Source: Erpobdella octoculata (lineage: Eukaryota; Annelida; Clitellata; Hirudinida; Erpobdellidae). Taken from it: DNA of 64,000 bases. The position numbers were made by a program, and so were the translations under genes. Location of the stretch: the NCBI GenBank assembly GCA_963978895.1, contig OZ022238.1, positions 35,290,270 to 35,354,269 on the forward strand. The letters run 5' to 3'. Shown piece by piece: positions 31,413 to 47,556 of this stretch. Every line of letters starts with the position of its first letter. Within the stretch, counting starts at the first letter, position 1. Under the pieces are notes generated by a model. The model had not been told where the DNA came from and did no database searches. It saw only the letters and a program-made list of their open reading frames with translations.

Positions 31413-32885
31413 CTAGCAGTGCCCGTAGCGGCTTCGCTCGCATGAAATGAGAGAATTTGAACCGTGCATACATAGTAGAGTACTGCACGGATCAATTTTT
31501 TAGGTCTCGGCTCGGCCCGTCGACAACTTGGCCCAGCCCGTTTCAAAAACCGAATATCCTGGCCCGGCACGCCCGTCTAATATGGGCTCGGCCCGTTTTT
31601 ACAGGCCTAGAAGTTCTATATACTTGATGAAAAACTTCGGCCCGTCCCACCTTGACTTCAGGTTTAGCCCGGCCCGTCTGAGCACCCTAAAATCACTAAA
31701 ATGTTTATATACTTGGTTAAAAATCTCGGCCCGTCCCACCTTGATTTAAGGTTTAGGCAGGGCCTTATGAAGACCCTAAAATAACGGCTTGGCCCGTCCG
31801 TCCGGTGATAAACTGAACTCATCTACTTTTGACCGGCACAAAACCTCAAAATACCAATTTTCACATCTGTAGCACTTACAGTTTTTGAGTAGCAGTTATT
31901 TTAAAATCAAATAACCCTTTTTCCACTTCACATTTGAGGTCCTGGAAACCAAATTTTAAAAAAATGGTGAGACACGTATATCATTATTTTTAGAGTAGAA
32001 ACTAAATACTAATTTTACTTTTGTAGCATTTACAGTTTTTGAGTAGCAGTTACTTTAAAAACCAAGTAATCCTATTTTCCACCCCATATTTGAAGTCCTG
32101 GAAACCAAATTTTCAAAAAATGGTAAAACACGTATATCATTATTTCTGGAGTAGAAACAAATACTAATTTTTACTCCTGCAGAATCTATAGTTTTCGATT
32201 AGCAGTTACATTAAAAACCAAATAACATTATTTTCCATCCCACATTTGATGTCCTGCAAACCAAATTTAAAAAAAATGGTAAAACACGTATATCTTTATT
32301 TTTAGAATAGAAACTAAATACTAATTTTTACATCTGTGGTATTTACAGTTTTTGAGTAGCAGTTAGTTTGAAAAACAAATAACCCTATTTTCCACCCCAC
32401 ATTTGAAGTCCTGGAAACCAAATTTTCAGAAAATGGTAAAACACCTATTTCATTATTTTGGGAGTAGAAACAAAATACTAATTTTTACTCCTGTAGAATT
32501 CACAGTTTTTGAGTAGCAGCTACTTTAAAAACCAAATAACCCAATTTTCCAACCAACATTTGAGGTCCGGGAAACCGAATTTTCAAAAAATGGTGAAACA
32601 CGTATCTTTTTATTTTTTAAGAAAAATCCATATACCAAATTTCAAAATTTCCTCGTTTTTGGTTTTCGAGATATACATTGTTTTAGAAAATGTTTGTTTT
32701 CCAGTTTTTTCCCCTCAGGAGCAAAATTTTCAAAAATCCTTTCTTAGCGAATGTTTACGCTATAAAAGTAATATAAGTTCCAAATTTCACGCTCCTAGGA
32801 TGAGGCGTGTGAGCTCGGCGTTGATTATCAGTCAGTCAGTCAGTCAGTCAGTCAGTCAGGACATGTTCTTTTATATATATATAGA
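31413..32885 (-). mobile_element. Helitron family C, complete copy
   Basis: 3' end CTAG at 31413 (the plus strand reads CTAGCAGTGCCCGTAGCGGC) and 5' TC at 32885, in the context A|TC and CTAG|T. The ~150-bp internal repeats and a (CAGT)n near the 5' end are as in the other copies. Confidence 0.85.
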
Positions 32886-32978
32886 TTATTTTTCATTTTT
32901 TAGTGTTTAAAAATGTCTTATACACAAACATTTGAAAAAAAAAATTTATTTATTTTTTTTTCAAAAACAACGTTTGCG

Positions 32979-33104
<126 letters not shown>

Positions 33105-34465
33105 CTAGCGGGTTTACCCGGCGTTGCCCGGGGTTTTTAGAGGTTTTTCTAATGTTTGTCTCTCTCGCTCCCGTTTCCTTCTCCACTTTCCCGTTTTGGT
33201 CGCGTTCCCGGTCGCTTTTCCGCTCTCGGTCGTTTTCCAGCTCCCGGTCGCTTTCCCGCTCAGAAGTTTTGTTATCGATTTTCTCTCTTGCTCGCGTTTC
33301 CCTCCAAGCTTGCTCTCCCGATTCCAGTCGCTTTCTGCGTTCCCGGTCGCTTTCCGCGGTCCCGGTCGCTTTTCCGTTCCCGGTCGCTTTCCCGTTCCCG
33401 GTCGCTTTCCCGTTCCCGGTCGCTTTCCCGTTCCCGCTCACGCTTGCTCTCCCGTTCTCGGTCATGCTTGCTCTCCCATTCCCGGTCACGGTTGCTCTCC
33501 CGTTCCGTTCACGCTCATTTTCTCTTTTCCATTCTTTCATAACTTCTGTTAGCCTATAAAACGTAAAATAGATTTGCTAAAACTATATATATATATATGA
33601 ATGTTTGTGGGTTAGTTTGTCTATTATAGAAACGGGAAAGCGACCCGGAACGGACAGCGAGCGGGAACGGAAAAGCAAGCGTGAGCGGAAATGGTAGAGC
33701 AAACGTGAGCGGGAACGGGACAGCGACCGGGAACGGGAAAACGACCGGGAGCGGGAAAGCGACCGGGAGCGGGAAAGCGACCGGCAGCGGGAAAGCGACC
33801 GGCAGCAGGAAAGCGACCGGCAGCGGGAAAGCGACCGGCAGCGGGAAAGCGACCGGCAGCGGGAAAACGGGAAAGCGAACAGGAGTGGGAAAGCAGGTGG
33901 GAAAGGAAACGGGAGAGAAAGAGACAAACATTAGAAAAACATCTAAAAAACCCGGGCAACGCCGGGTATCTCCGCTAGTACATACATAAACACACAGACA
34001 CACATACATGCACATACACATACATACATACACACATACATACGCACATACATATATATATACATAGTTCCCGCTCGCTCACCCGCTCTGCTCCGCTCAT
34101 TTTGTGACGGATTTTAAAAATTTTTTCTCTATATTTGATTCCCCTTGACTCTCAAGGTTGTGTGAAAATTTCATTACGATCGGATGAATGGTGTAGCAAT
34201 GCATGAATAACATACTTATATACATACATACATACATACACACATTTTTTTTTTTTTTTTTTTTTTATAATAGTTTATAGTCCTTTACACCAGGTGTTTT
34301 AAGACTCTAATGGCTGTATGTAGGAAGCACTCAAGTACTTCCTGTCGTGGATCAGAATTTGATCCTTTTTACTTTTCCCTCCTCCTTTCTCCAGGCTTGG
34401 GACTGGCTCGCAATTATCGAGGCGGAGTTTACATACACACAAACATTCATTTGTATATATATAGA
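33105..34465 (-). mobile_element. Helitron cassette family, copy 2, with nested SINE
   Basis: Same order as copy 1: CTAG/hairpin at 33105, two opposed 18-bp arrays (about 33160-33520 and 33640-33900), an internal CTAG at about 33980, a (CATA)n microsatellite and the 5' segment with TC at 34465. A full SINE interrupts the 5' segment at about 34245-34430. Confidence 0.85.
34245..34430 (-). mobile_element. Poly(A)-tailed SINE with TSD
   Basis: Minus-strand SINE of about 185 bp. The head is AACTCCGCCTCGATAATTGC, the middle has CCAGTCCCAAGCCTGG and GGATCAAATTCTGATCC, and the 3' part TGTAAAGGACTATAAACTAT runs into poly(A). Duplicated ACATACACACA on both sides. Copies also occur at 28151, 39975, 41285 and 63450. 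Confidence 0.85.
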
Positions 34466-34469
34466 TATA

Positions 34470-34650
34470 TAGTTCCCGCTCGCTCACCCGCTCCGCTCCG
34501 CTCATTTTGTGACGGATTTCAAATTTTTTTCTCTATATTTGATTCTTCTTGACTCTCAAGGTTGTGTGAAAATTTCATTACGATCGGATGAATGGTGTAG
34601 CAATGCATAAAGGACATGAATATTTACATATATACAAACATTCATTTTTA
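34470..34650 (-). mobile_element. Helitron cassette-family 5' segment
   Basis: Short copy running (minus strand) from the ATGAATGTTTGT end near 34650 to the GCGGGAACTA end at 34470. Its far end is interrupted by the MITE at 34653. Confidence 0.7.
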
Positions 34651-34652
34651 TT

Positions 34653-35030
34653 ACCAATGCTTTTATTAACTCGTCGTCTCTGTTTCTCTGTCTGTCTGTT
34701 TCTCTGTCTGTCTGTTTCTCTGTCTGTCTGTTTTCTGTCTGTCTGTTTCTCTGTCTGTTTCAAATCTTGCAATCAATTTTTGAGTCACTTCCTGATGATA
34801 GATTTTTTTCAAATTTTGCATACATGCTCAAAATAGAAGACAATGCAATATTCAATTATTAGTTTTACAATAAGTCAATTAATTTAGTTAATTTTAATTA
34901 ATTTATATATATTTATGTATATGTGTACGTGTGTGTGTTTATTATATTTTTTCATCTAGGAATTTATGTATATGTGTTTGCAAAAAATTGATTGCAAAAT
35001 TTGTGTTTTAATTACATATAAAAGCATTGG
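34653..35030 (+). repeat. CCAATGC-TIR MITE, copy 3
   Basis: About 378 bp, ACCAATGCTTTTATTAACTC to AAAGCATTGGG, with an expanded TCTGTCTG tract (34675-34760). Same family as 11097 and 11500. Confidence 0.65.
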
Positions 35031-35060
35031 GTTTTAAAATTTCGTTTTTAATTTACTTGT

Positions 35061-35074
35061 TATATATATAGATA

Positions 35075-35128
<54 letters not shown>
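35061..35128. repeat. (TA)n microsatellite
   Basis: TA run leading into the CTAG end of the next family C Helitron. Confidence 0.9.
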
Positions 35129-35129
<1 letters not shown>

Positions 35130-36692
35130 TAGCAGTGCCCGTAGCGACTTCGCTCGCATGAAATTAGAGAGTTTGAACCGTCGACAAATTAGCCCAGCCC
35201 GTTTTAAAAACCCAAACTCCTGGCCCGGCACAGCCCCTCTGAATTAGGCCCGGCCCATTTTTACAGGCCTAGAAGTTCTATATACTTGATGAAAAACTTC
35301 GGCCCGTCCCACCTTGACCTCGGGTTTGGTCCGGCCAAACTGAAGACCCTAAAATCACTAAAATATCTATATACTTAGTGAAAAGCCTCGGCCCGTCCCA
35401 CTTTGATTTAAGGTTTGGCCTGGCCTGTGTGAAGACTCTAAAATAACGGCTTGGCCCGGCCGATGAATGATGATAAACTGGACTTAGCTACTTTTAACCG
35501 GCACAAAACTTCAAAATACTAATTTTTACATTTGTAACACTTACAGTTTGTGAGTAGCAGTTATTTTAAAATCAAATAACCCTTATTTCCACCCCAAATT
35601 TGAGGTCCTGGAAACCAAATTTTCAAAAAATGCTAAAACACGTATTTCATTATTTTTGGAGTAGAAACTAAATACTAATTTTTACTTCTGTAGCATTAAC
35701 AGTTTTTGAGTAGCAGCTACTTTAAAAACCAAATAACCCAAAAAATGATGACACACGTATATCTTTTTTTTTGAGTAGATACTAAGTCTTAATTTTTACA
35801 TCTGTGGCAATTACAGTTGTTGAGTAGCAGTTACTTTAAAAACCAAATAACCCTATTTTCCACCCCACATTTGAAGTCCTGGAAACCAAATTTTCAATAA
35901 ATTGTGAAACCCGTATATCATTATTTTTAGAGTAGAAACTAAATACTAATTTTTACTTTTGTAACATTAACAGTTTTTGAGTAGAAGCTACTTTAAAAAC
36001 CAAATAACCCAATTTTCCAACCCACATTTGAGGTCCGGGAAACCAAATTTGTAAAAAATGGTGAAGCACATATATCTTTATTTTTAGAAAAGAAACTAAA
36101 TAATAATTTTTATATCTGTGGTATTTACTGTTTTTGAGTAGCAGTTACTATAAAAGACAATTAGCCCTATTTTCCACCCCACATTTGAAGTCCTGGAAAC
36201 CAAATTTTCAAAAAATGCTAAAACACGTGTTTTATTATTTTTGGAGTAAAAACTAAATACTAATTTTTACTTCTGTAGCAGTAACAGTTTTGAGTAGAAG
36301 CTACTTTAAAAACCAAATAACCCAATTTTCCAACCCACATTTGAGGTCCGGGAAACCGAATTTTCAAAAAATGGTGAAACACGTATCTTTTTATTTTTCA
36401 AAAAGAATCTATATACCAAATTTCAAAATCTCCTCATTTTTGGTTTTCGAGATATACAATGTTTTAGAAAAAAGTTTGTTTTCCAGTTTTTTCCCCTCAG
36501 GAGCAAAATTTTCAAAAATCCTTTCTTAGCGAATGTTTACGCTATAAAAGTAATATAAGTTCCAAATTTCACGTTCCTAGGATGAGGCGTTTGAGCTCGG
36601 CGTTGATTATCAGTCAGTCATCTGTCAGTCAGTCAGTCAGTCAGTCAGTCAGTCAGTCAGTCAGTCAGGACATGTTCTTTTATATATATAGA
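35129..36692 (-). mobile_element. Helitron family C, complete copy
   Basis: CTAG at 35129 and TC at 36692. Internal ~150-bp repeats as in 29042-30613, to which it is very similar. The (CAGT)n tract at 36610-36668 is the longest of the set. Confidence 0.85.
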
Positions 36693-36734
36693 TATATATA
36701 TATATATATAATGAGAATATGTATGTAAGTATAG

Positions 36735-37217
36735 ATGTTTTTTATGCATTGCTACACCATTCATTCAATAGTAGTGCAATTTCTACAGAAGCTTGAGAGG
36801 CAATGGTAGAAGGTTTTTGTGAAAAAAATTGAAATCGGTCACAAAATAAGCGGAGCGGGAGAGCGATCTTGATGAAATTTGGCAAGGAGGTAGTTTTCAT
36901 ACAGGGGCTGAATGTTAAGAATGTTTGGACTCCCAACTCCGATCTCCCGGCTCAGGTAGGCTAAAAAACTTTCCAGTGCCTATGTACGACCATCAAAGGT
37001 TTTCGAGATATACATTGTCTTAGAAAAAAGTTTGTTTTCTAGTTTCTTCCCCTCAGGAGCAGAATTTTCAAAAATACTTTCTTATTGAATGCTTACGCAA
37101 TAAAAGTAATACAAGTTCCAAATTTCACGTTCCTAGGATGAGGCGTTTGAGCTCGGCGTTGATTATCAGTCAGTCAGTAAGTCAGTCAGCCAGGACATGT
37201 TCTTCTATATATATAGA
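36735..37217 (-). mobile_element. Helitron fragments (cassette-type and family C 5' end)
   Basis: A diverged cassette-type 5' segment (36735-36870) is followed by non-Helitron sequence and by a family C 5' end with TC at 37217 and the GACATGTTCTTC start. The latter differs from other copies by a few substitutions. Confidence 0.65.
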
Positions 37218-37749
37218 TTAGTTTTGTTTTTCCTACATCGAGAAACCAATGCTGCTTCGCAACGCCATCGAGTTGAACAAATGTCTCCCAATGAATTGCA
37301 GCTACATCGAGCTGCTAATGCGATCTCCCAACTTTTAGCATGAGATCGTGTGAGTGAGGCAGTTCGTAACGAAGCAATTAGCTTCAACGAAACTCAATTC
37401 GATCAACATGATTGTGGTGAATTTGATGTTTTATGTACTTCATGTCGATCAAGAAATTTTGCTGCAGAGCAACCATCAGATGGATTATTTATTCACTTCA
37501 TGTTGTCGAAAAGGCAAAGTAATGTTGCCAAAACCAATTGACATTCAAGGTAATACACTTGAATATCCCGATTTTCTTAAAAACCTCATGTCAGACACGG
37601 CATATCCAGATAGACAAAAATTTTTGATTTGCTTATATATAAAAAATTTTTTTATGGTTATCAAATGTCATTTTGTTTTTGTTGACTATTTTTATAATAA
37701 CGGGCGCCGTATTTTAAAACTTCCGTCATTTTTGACGGGCTATCTCTAG
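37218..37749 (+). mobile_element. Helitron family D 3' part, with Rep-type N-terminal coding fragment
   Basis: Ends in a perfect hairpin CCGTCATTTTTGACGG followed by GCTATCTCTAG and T, a textbook Helitron 3' end. The upstream sequence encodes Helitron N-terminal-like protein: RETNAASQRHRVEQMSPNEL, then FDQHDCGEFDVLCTSCRSRN, then, after a frameshift, CCRKGKVMLPKPIDIQGNTL. The C-x2-C, H and CC-x-GKV pattern is what I know from the zinc-finger-like region ahead of the Rep domain in animal Helitron proteins. The Rep and helicase domains are absent. Confidence 0.65.
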
Positions 37750-40590
<2,841 letters not shown>

Positions 40591-40591
40591 A

Positions 40592-41206
<615 letters not shown>

Positions 41207-41284
41207 TGATGGAAAAACCCCATGAAAATGTTAAAACGCTGATGCAGCATTGCGTGTACAATGATTTATGAGCTGGCTGTCCTG

Positions 41285-41450
41285 GTGTTATATTAAGAAG
41301 TCCATGGCCAGTCCCAAGCCTGGGAAAAAGAGGAGGAAAATTTTAAAGGGATCAATTTATGATCCACGACAGGAAATACTTAGGCGCTTTCAACATACAG
41401 CCATTTCAGTCTTAAAACACCTGGCATAAAGGACTATTATAAAAAAAATA
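41285..41450 (+). mobile_element. SINE, plus orientation
   Basis: CCAGTCCCAAGCCTGG, TTATGATCCACGACAGG, TCTTAAAACACCTGGC and AAAGGACTATTATAAAAAAA in order, matching the SINE at 34245-34430. It lies just beyond the 3' end of the MBD gene. Confidence 0.75.
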
Positions 41451-41651
41451 CGAAGGGATGACATAAAATGCAGTGATTTTATTTTACTGAAACCTGGTAG
41501 CATCCAAAGCATTGAACATCTGTTGATAGACAGGCAGAGCAACCACATTGTCTAATTATCACAGTTAATCATTTGATTGAATTTCCTATAATAATGGAAG
41601 AGAAGAAAAAAGTTCTTCATTTAATATTTGACAGCTGGATAAAAACAAAAG

Positions 41652-41657
41652 TTTATT
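41652..41657 (-). promoter_or_regulatory. Candidate polyadenylation signal of the MBD gene
   Basis: AATAAA on the minus strand, about 50 nt after the stop codon at 41708, followed by a T-rich stretch. Confidence 0.55.
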
Positions 41658-41707
41658 TCTAGTTAATAAATATCACACTTATTAAAAAATGAAAACAAAG
41701 CAAAATT

Positions 41708-44700
41708 TTAACTATGGCGCTGATGAGACACTTTCAACAACTGATAACTTCCTTCCGTTAAAACGGTAAAAATTATTTGAGTTTCTAATTTTTCCTTTTG
41801 TTCTGAAAAAAACGTTCCACCTATTTTGATAATCAAATGTTCATCCATGGTTTCAACTTGTTCGGGATTAACAAGGTGAACTAACTGATCTAACTCCACC
41901 TTGAATGGTTTCGTGATATCAAGTACGGTAGTTACTTTTTCCTCAACTTTAAGATCGTAACAATAGTTAACGTGTGGTTCAGCTTCTAATACTTTTGAAA
42001 TTGCTTCAGTTGAAGGTTCTTCTGGTTGTGATGTTAGGTTCATTATAATGTTTTTATCACATATTCCCATACATTCCTCCTTTTTCTCGCAAGTTACTTG
42101 TTGTAGTTCCTTATCACATGTTTCATTTGGTTTCTTTCTCTCGCAAGTTTCTTGTTGTAGTTCCATATCACATGTTTCTTGTTGTAGTTCCATATCACAT
42201 GTTTCATTTGGTTTCTTTTTCTCGCAAGTTTCTACGTGTTCTTCGGAAGTTTTTATCTGAATTTCATCTTCGCAAGTTTCTACCTGTTCTGTTTCTTTGC
42301 AAGTTTTGTTTTGTTTTTCTTTTTCGCAAGTCTCCTCTTGTTCTTTTTCAACAATTTTATTTTGTTTTTCTTCTTCGCAAGTTTTAGTGTCTTTTATTTT
42401 AATACATGTTTGGACTTGTTCTTTTTCATCAAACGTTTCTGTTTCACTACTGCGCATTTTTTTCTCTTGATTTTTTACCAGAATACCTGTTCCTGACAAA
42501 TTTTCATTTTTCTTTAGCCGCTTGCTATTTTCATTTGTATTGATTTTAACAGTGCTGTCTTTTCTTTTGTTTCTAATTTTCATTTCTGATTTTACTACAT
42601 CGTCTTTGCCCGTTGTTTCTGTTTTTAGTTTTTTACACGTTGTCTCGGAAAGATCAGTAGAAGATTCTACTTCTGAAATGTCTCTCTTTTTGTTTTTTTT
42701 TGTCTGAAAATTTTCTGTTTTTAAAGTATTTTTTGTTTTTGCAGAGTCTGAAACTTTTTCTTTATGTTCAGCCGTTTTAACAACTTCGTGTATACCGTTT
42801 CCACAGGAAGGTTTAGTAAGAAGGTCGACAGCTTGGTCTTTATTAGCTTTTTCAACGTTTTCAAGCTGGACTTTTTTTTCCGTTTTTAGCTTTTTAGCAT
42901 CTTTTTTGCAATCAATATCCGAATTATTGCTTTCTGAATGTTTTCTCTTTCTTCCTCGTTTTTTAGTATTATCCTGAAACGGAGAAGTTTCTTTCGTTTC
43001 CGTAACAGCTTTTTGATCTTCTACAGTTTTTTCAAATCGTACTGTTTTTCTTGTTACTGGACGGTTTGTTTCCATGTCAGAATTATCAACAGGGCGTTCT
43101 GAAATTTTTTGCTTATTTATAGGTTTTTCTTTAATATTATCTTCGTCAGAAGCGTTTTTAGTTGCTTTTTCATCATTATGAGGTATTATGTTGTTTGACG
43201 TATGCTCTTTTTCTGTTTTTGTAAGAGATTTTCTTTTTTTCATTTCGGGTTTTGCTGTCTCAATCACTTTTTCTTCAGATTTTAGTTTGTTATTATGTTT
43301 GATTTCGTCAGAACTCTCTTCAACAACCACTGAAGAATTTTTTGCAAGACTTCTTCTTTTATCAGCATCTCTAATTATTTCTCCGGGTTCCTCGTAGATT
43401 TGTTGTTTGCTGAACGTGAAACACTCTTTGGTCAGCTGATAAGTATTTGCAGCAAGATATTCGCATATATTTGGCATGGATCTCTGAAAAAATTATTAAA
43501 ACGGTAATTAAAATAATGCATTAACAAAAATAAACTGAAAGTATTTAAAAATCAAAAATCTCCCAGTAGTTCAAGAAAAGAAAAAATTTTGAATGACTAA
43601 CTAATTTCTTGTTTTCTGGAGTAAAATAGTATATATCGCACTGTCTCTTCTGTTTAATCGGATTTTGTACGCCTCTGTAAACAATTTCTCTCCTCCAGCC
43701 TGTAAATAATTATCAAAAAAGTTATTTTTTAGGTTTTCAATAAATTGCAAGCATCAATATACTCAATTTCCTGCGTTTCTATGTTAAAAATTTTTGATAA
43801 AATTTGATGGATTAACCCTAGCATTAAGTTTAAATAAAAAAAAGACGTTACCTAGCTTGAACGGTTTCAGCCATTCTTTAGGAATAGAGTTTGGAGAAAT
43901 TTGACCTGTAAATTTAAAAAAAATCGTTATTTTTCCACATTAAGCCAAATTTATAAAAAACACAATTTTATATTATTTAAACATATACCTGTAGGCAAAA
44001 CACTTTCAGTTGTTGGCTCTGTTTTAGTAATATCTGCAGTGAAAACTTGGGCTTTTTGGTCATTCTGGTTTTCGGTTTTGACACTTTTTCTTGTTCTAGT
44101 TTTTTTTAAATGTTCTTTGGGAGTAATTTTTGAATTTGCCAAACCCAGTAATTTAGCACCAGAAATAGAATTTTTAGGAGTTTTGGGCTCGTTTACGTCG
44201 AATGAGCTATCTTCATGAGTTGAAGATGTGACAACATCCTGGTCGACAGGTGTGCTAACGTCAGGTGTGACAGATAAGCTAATGCTTTGATATGCAGGTG
44301 TGACATCATTTTGAGTTGAAGACTCAACATCATTTTGAGTTGAAGACTCAACATCATTTTGAGTTGAAGACCCGACAACATCTTGGGACGAAGGCTCGAC
44401 ATCGTCTTGAGACAAAGGCTCGACATCGTCTTGAGACAAAGGCCCGACATCGTCTTGAGACAAAGGCTCGACATCGTCTTGAGACAAAGGCTCGACATCA
44501 TTTTGAGACAAAGGCTCGACATCGTCTTGAGACGAAGGCTCGACAATATCTTGGGATGAAGGCTCGACAACGTCTTGAGACAAAGGCTCGACAACGTCTT
44601 GGAACGAAGGCTCCACAAGGTCTTGAGACGAAGGCTCGACAAGGTCTTGAGACGAAGGCTCGACAACATCTTGAAACGAAGGCTCGACAAGGTCTTGAGA

Positions 44701-45615
44701 CGAAGGCTCGACAAGGTCTTGAGACGAAGGCTCGACAAGGTCTTGAGACGAAGGCTCGACAACGTCTTGAGAAGAAGGCTCGACAACATCTTGAAACGAA
44801 GGCTCGACAAGGTCTTGAGACGAAGGCTCGACAACGTCTTGAGACGAAGGCTCGACAATGTCTTGAGACGAAGGCTCGACAATGTCTTGAGACAAAGGCT
44901 CGACATCGTCTTGAGACAAAGGCTCGACATCGTCTTGAGACAAAGGCTCGACATCGTCTTGAGACAAAGGCTCGACATCGTCTTGAGACAAAGGCTCGAC
45001 ATCGTCTTGAGACAAAGGCTCGACAACGTCTTGAGACGAAGGCTCGACAACGTCTTGAGACGAAAGCTCGACAACGTCTTGAAACGAAGGCTCGACAACA
45101 TCTTGAAACGAAGGCTCGACATCGTCTTGAGACGAAGGCTCGACAACATCATGAGACGAAGGCTCGACAACATCTTGAGACGAAGGCTCGACAACGTCTT
45201 GAGACGAAGGCTCGACAACATTTTCAGACGAAAGCTTGACAACGCTTTGAGACGAAGGCTCTATATTGTCTTGAGACGAAAGCTCGACATCGTCTTGAGA
45301 TGCAAGTTTTACAGCATTTTGAGATGAAGGCTCGACAACATCTTGCGATGCAAACGTGATAGCATCCTGGAGAGCAGGTGTTTCGACGTTATTTAGTTCA
45401 GTTATTATTGAATTCTGAAATACAGTTGAGTTAATGTCCTGAGACGTGTAGATATCCACATCTAACAACTCATGTTGAACAACATTGGAAAAAAGAGGTG
45501 CAACTTCTTCGTGATATGCTTTTATAGTGATGTCAGTAACGTCTTGGATTTTTTCAACAGAAACGGATGAATTACGTTCAACAGGAGAAATCTGACTCAC
45601 AAATTCAACATCCAT
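41708..45615 (-). CDS. MBD (methyl-CpG-binding domain) protein with SQ-repeat N-terminus
   Basis: Four coding exons with consistent phases: 45615-43989, 43905-43852, 43699-43602, 43483-41708 (3555 nt, 1184 residues). Exons 2-4 join to an MBD: IPKEWLKPFKLGWRREIVYR, CDIYYFTPENKKLRSMPNIC, EYLAAN and LTKECFTFSKQQI. The GW-RE-V-R / D-YY-P-GKK-RS-P / YL / F-F order is that of methyl-CpG-binding domains, predicting a nuclear chromatin protein. The first exon is dominated by about 44 copies of an 8-residue unit, consensus SSQDVVEP. The last exon is highly charged with KR-rich clusters and Cys repeats (ETCEKKKPNETCD). No CXXC, PHD or catalytic domain was seen. Upstream of the ATG a TTTTTAG acceptor at about 45630 suggests a non-coding first exon. 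I cannot assign it to a specific vertebrate MBD. Confidence 0.88.
42030..42410 (-). repeat. Coding Cys repeat in the MBD protein C-terminal part
   Basis: Diverged tandem units of 8-10 codons, each with TC at the same place (VETCEKKKPNETCDMELQQE type). At least one 12-codon unit (ETCDMELQQ) is duplicated exactly. Predicted to be disordered and charged. Confidence 0.75.
44295..45355 (-). repeat. 24-bp coding minisatellite: about 44 SQDxVEPx units
   Basis: Tandem 24-bp units (plus strand GACGAAGGCTCGACAACGTC then TTGA). The minus strand encodes SSQDVVEP with variants LSQDDVEP, SFQDVVEP, SSQDLVEP and STQNDVES. Almost every unit keeps SQ or TQ followed by acidic residues. Two minus and two plus frames are open across much of the array, but only the minus frame ending in the MBD makes a spliced protein. 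Confidence 0.93.
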
Positions 45616-45901
45616 TTTGGTTGATCTAAAAACAATAACGAATATACATTAAAATTTGCTGTTGAATAATTGGAAAAAACATAAAGAAGAATTACCAAAA
45701 TTCAATGTTCCAAGAGAAAAACTATCATTATATTTTATAAACATTCACCTCGAAAAAATATAGAATTTTGAAAAAAAAAACTAACCTTTCTGACTGGTAT
45801 TATTTTTAATACAGCTTTTCAAGGACTGGGGATAATGACTGTTATTCAATTATTTCGAATACCGTTTAAAAAACTAAGATATAATTTCATGAATTCATTG
45901 A

Positions 45902-45908
<7 letters not shown>

Positions 45909-45984
<76 letters not shown>
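45909..45984. repeat. (TA)n microsatellite
   Basis: TA run upstream of the MBD gene. It is followed by TTAACG-rich sequence (46000-46095) that resembles degenerate hAT ends. Confidence 0.9.
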
Positions 45985-45987
<3 letters not shown>

Positions 45988-46313
45988 CTGTTTTTTAATC
46001 TACGTTAATTTTTTGATTAGCCTGTTAAAGAATTAACACGATTAAAAATGTTAACGCAGATGACAAATTTTAACGCGGTTGAAACGTTTCAATTATTATT
46101 TTAATAGATATATTACTTACTATGATTTCTTTAAACAACAAACACTGCGTGTTTTTGGTTTATTTATTTTTATCACAAATATTTACATGCTTTTCATAAT
46201 TTTCTCAAGAGCATGGAAAGCCTTCAGACAAATTAAAAAACTAAAATTAGCCAAAATTAAAAGCAGGAAAAACATAAAGGATAAATATAATATGACATAG
46301 TAATATATTGTTA

Positions 46314-46777
<464 letters not shown>

Positions 46778-46779
46778 TT

Positions 46780-47183
<404 letters not shown>

Positions 47184-47266
47184 GACAATAGACCATTTTG
47201 CGTTTATTATTTTTTTAGACAGACATTCTAAATTTTTCAAACTACATACATTCTTTGATTCAACTC

Positions 47267-47310
47267 GGGCTAACGGACCGTTTCGACTAACATTGTCATC
47301 CTCAGAGCCC
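47267..47310 (-). ncRNA. Hammerhead ribozyme motif 2 (PLE, downstream of the EN ORF)
   Basis: Minus strand: GGGCT, CTGAGGA, T, GAC-loop-GTC, GAAA, CGGTCCG, TT, AGCCC. Identical to motif 3 and in the sense orientation of the PLE ORFs. Confidence 0.8.
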
Positions 47311-47556
47311 ATTTAAAATTTAAACCAAACGTCGACGCAAGAAACGATACAATGAAATAAACAATAAAACCAGGTAGAGCGTACCTACCCTAGATATTAG
47401 AATATCGTAAAAGGAACTGAGATAAAAATAATAAAAATATGTATTAAGAAAGTTCAAATAATTTAAAAATAAAATAGTATGCACAAGAATATTGCTATGG
47501 TCGTAATTTGCTTATAGAAGAATACAATGTAAAATTACAAACATGAACATGTTATT

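Noticed and set aside
42048..42707. Plus-strand hydrophobic, Phe/Val-rich ORFs opposite the MBD gene
   Set aside because: Complements of Lys/Glu-rich codons on the coding strand give artificial membrane-like peptides.
44193..45327. Alternative long ORFs on both strands over the 24-bp repeat (349, 307 and 250 codons)
   Set aside because: Shadows of the minus-strand MBD exon. The unit length is a multiple of three and lacks stops in other frames, but only one frame splices to a recognisable domain.
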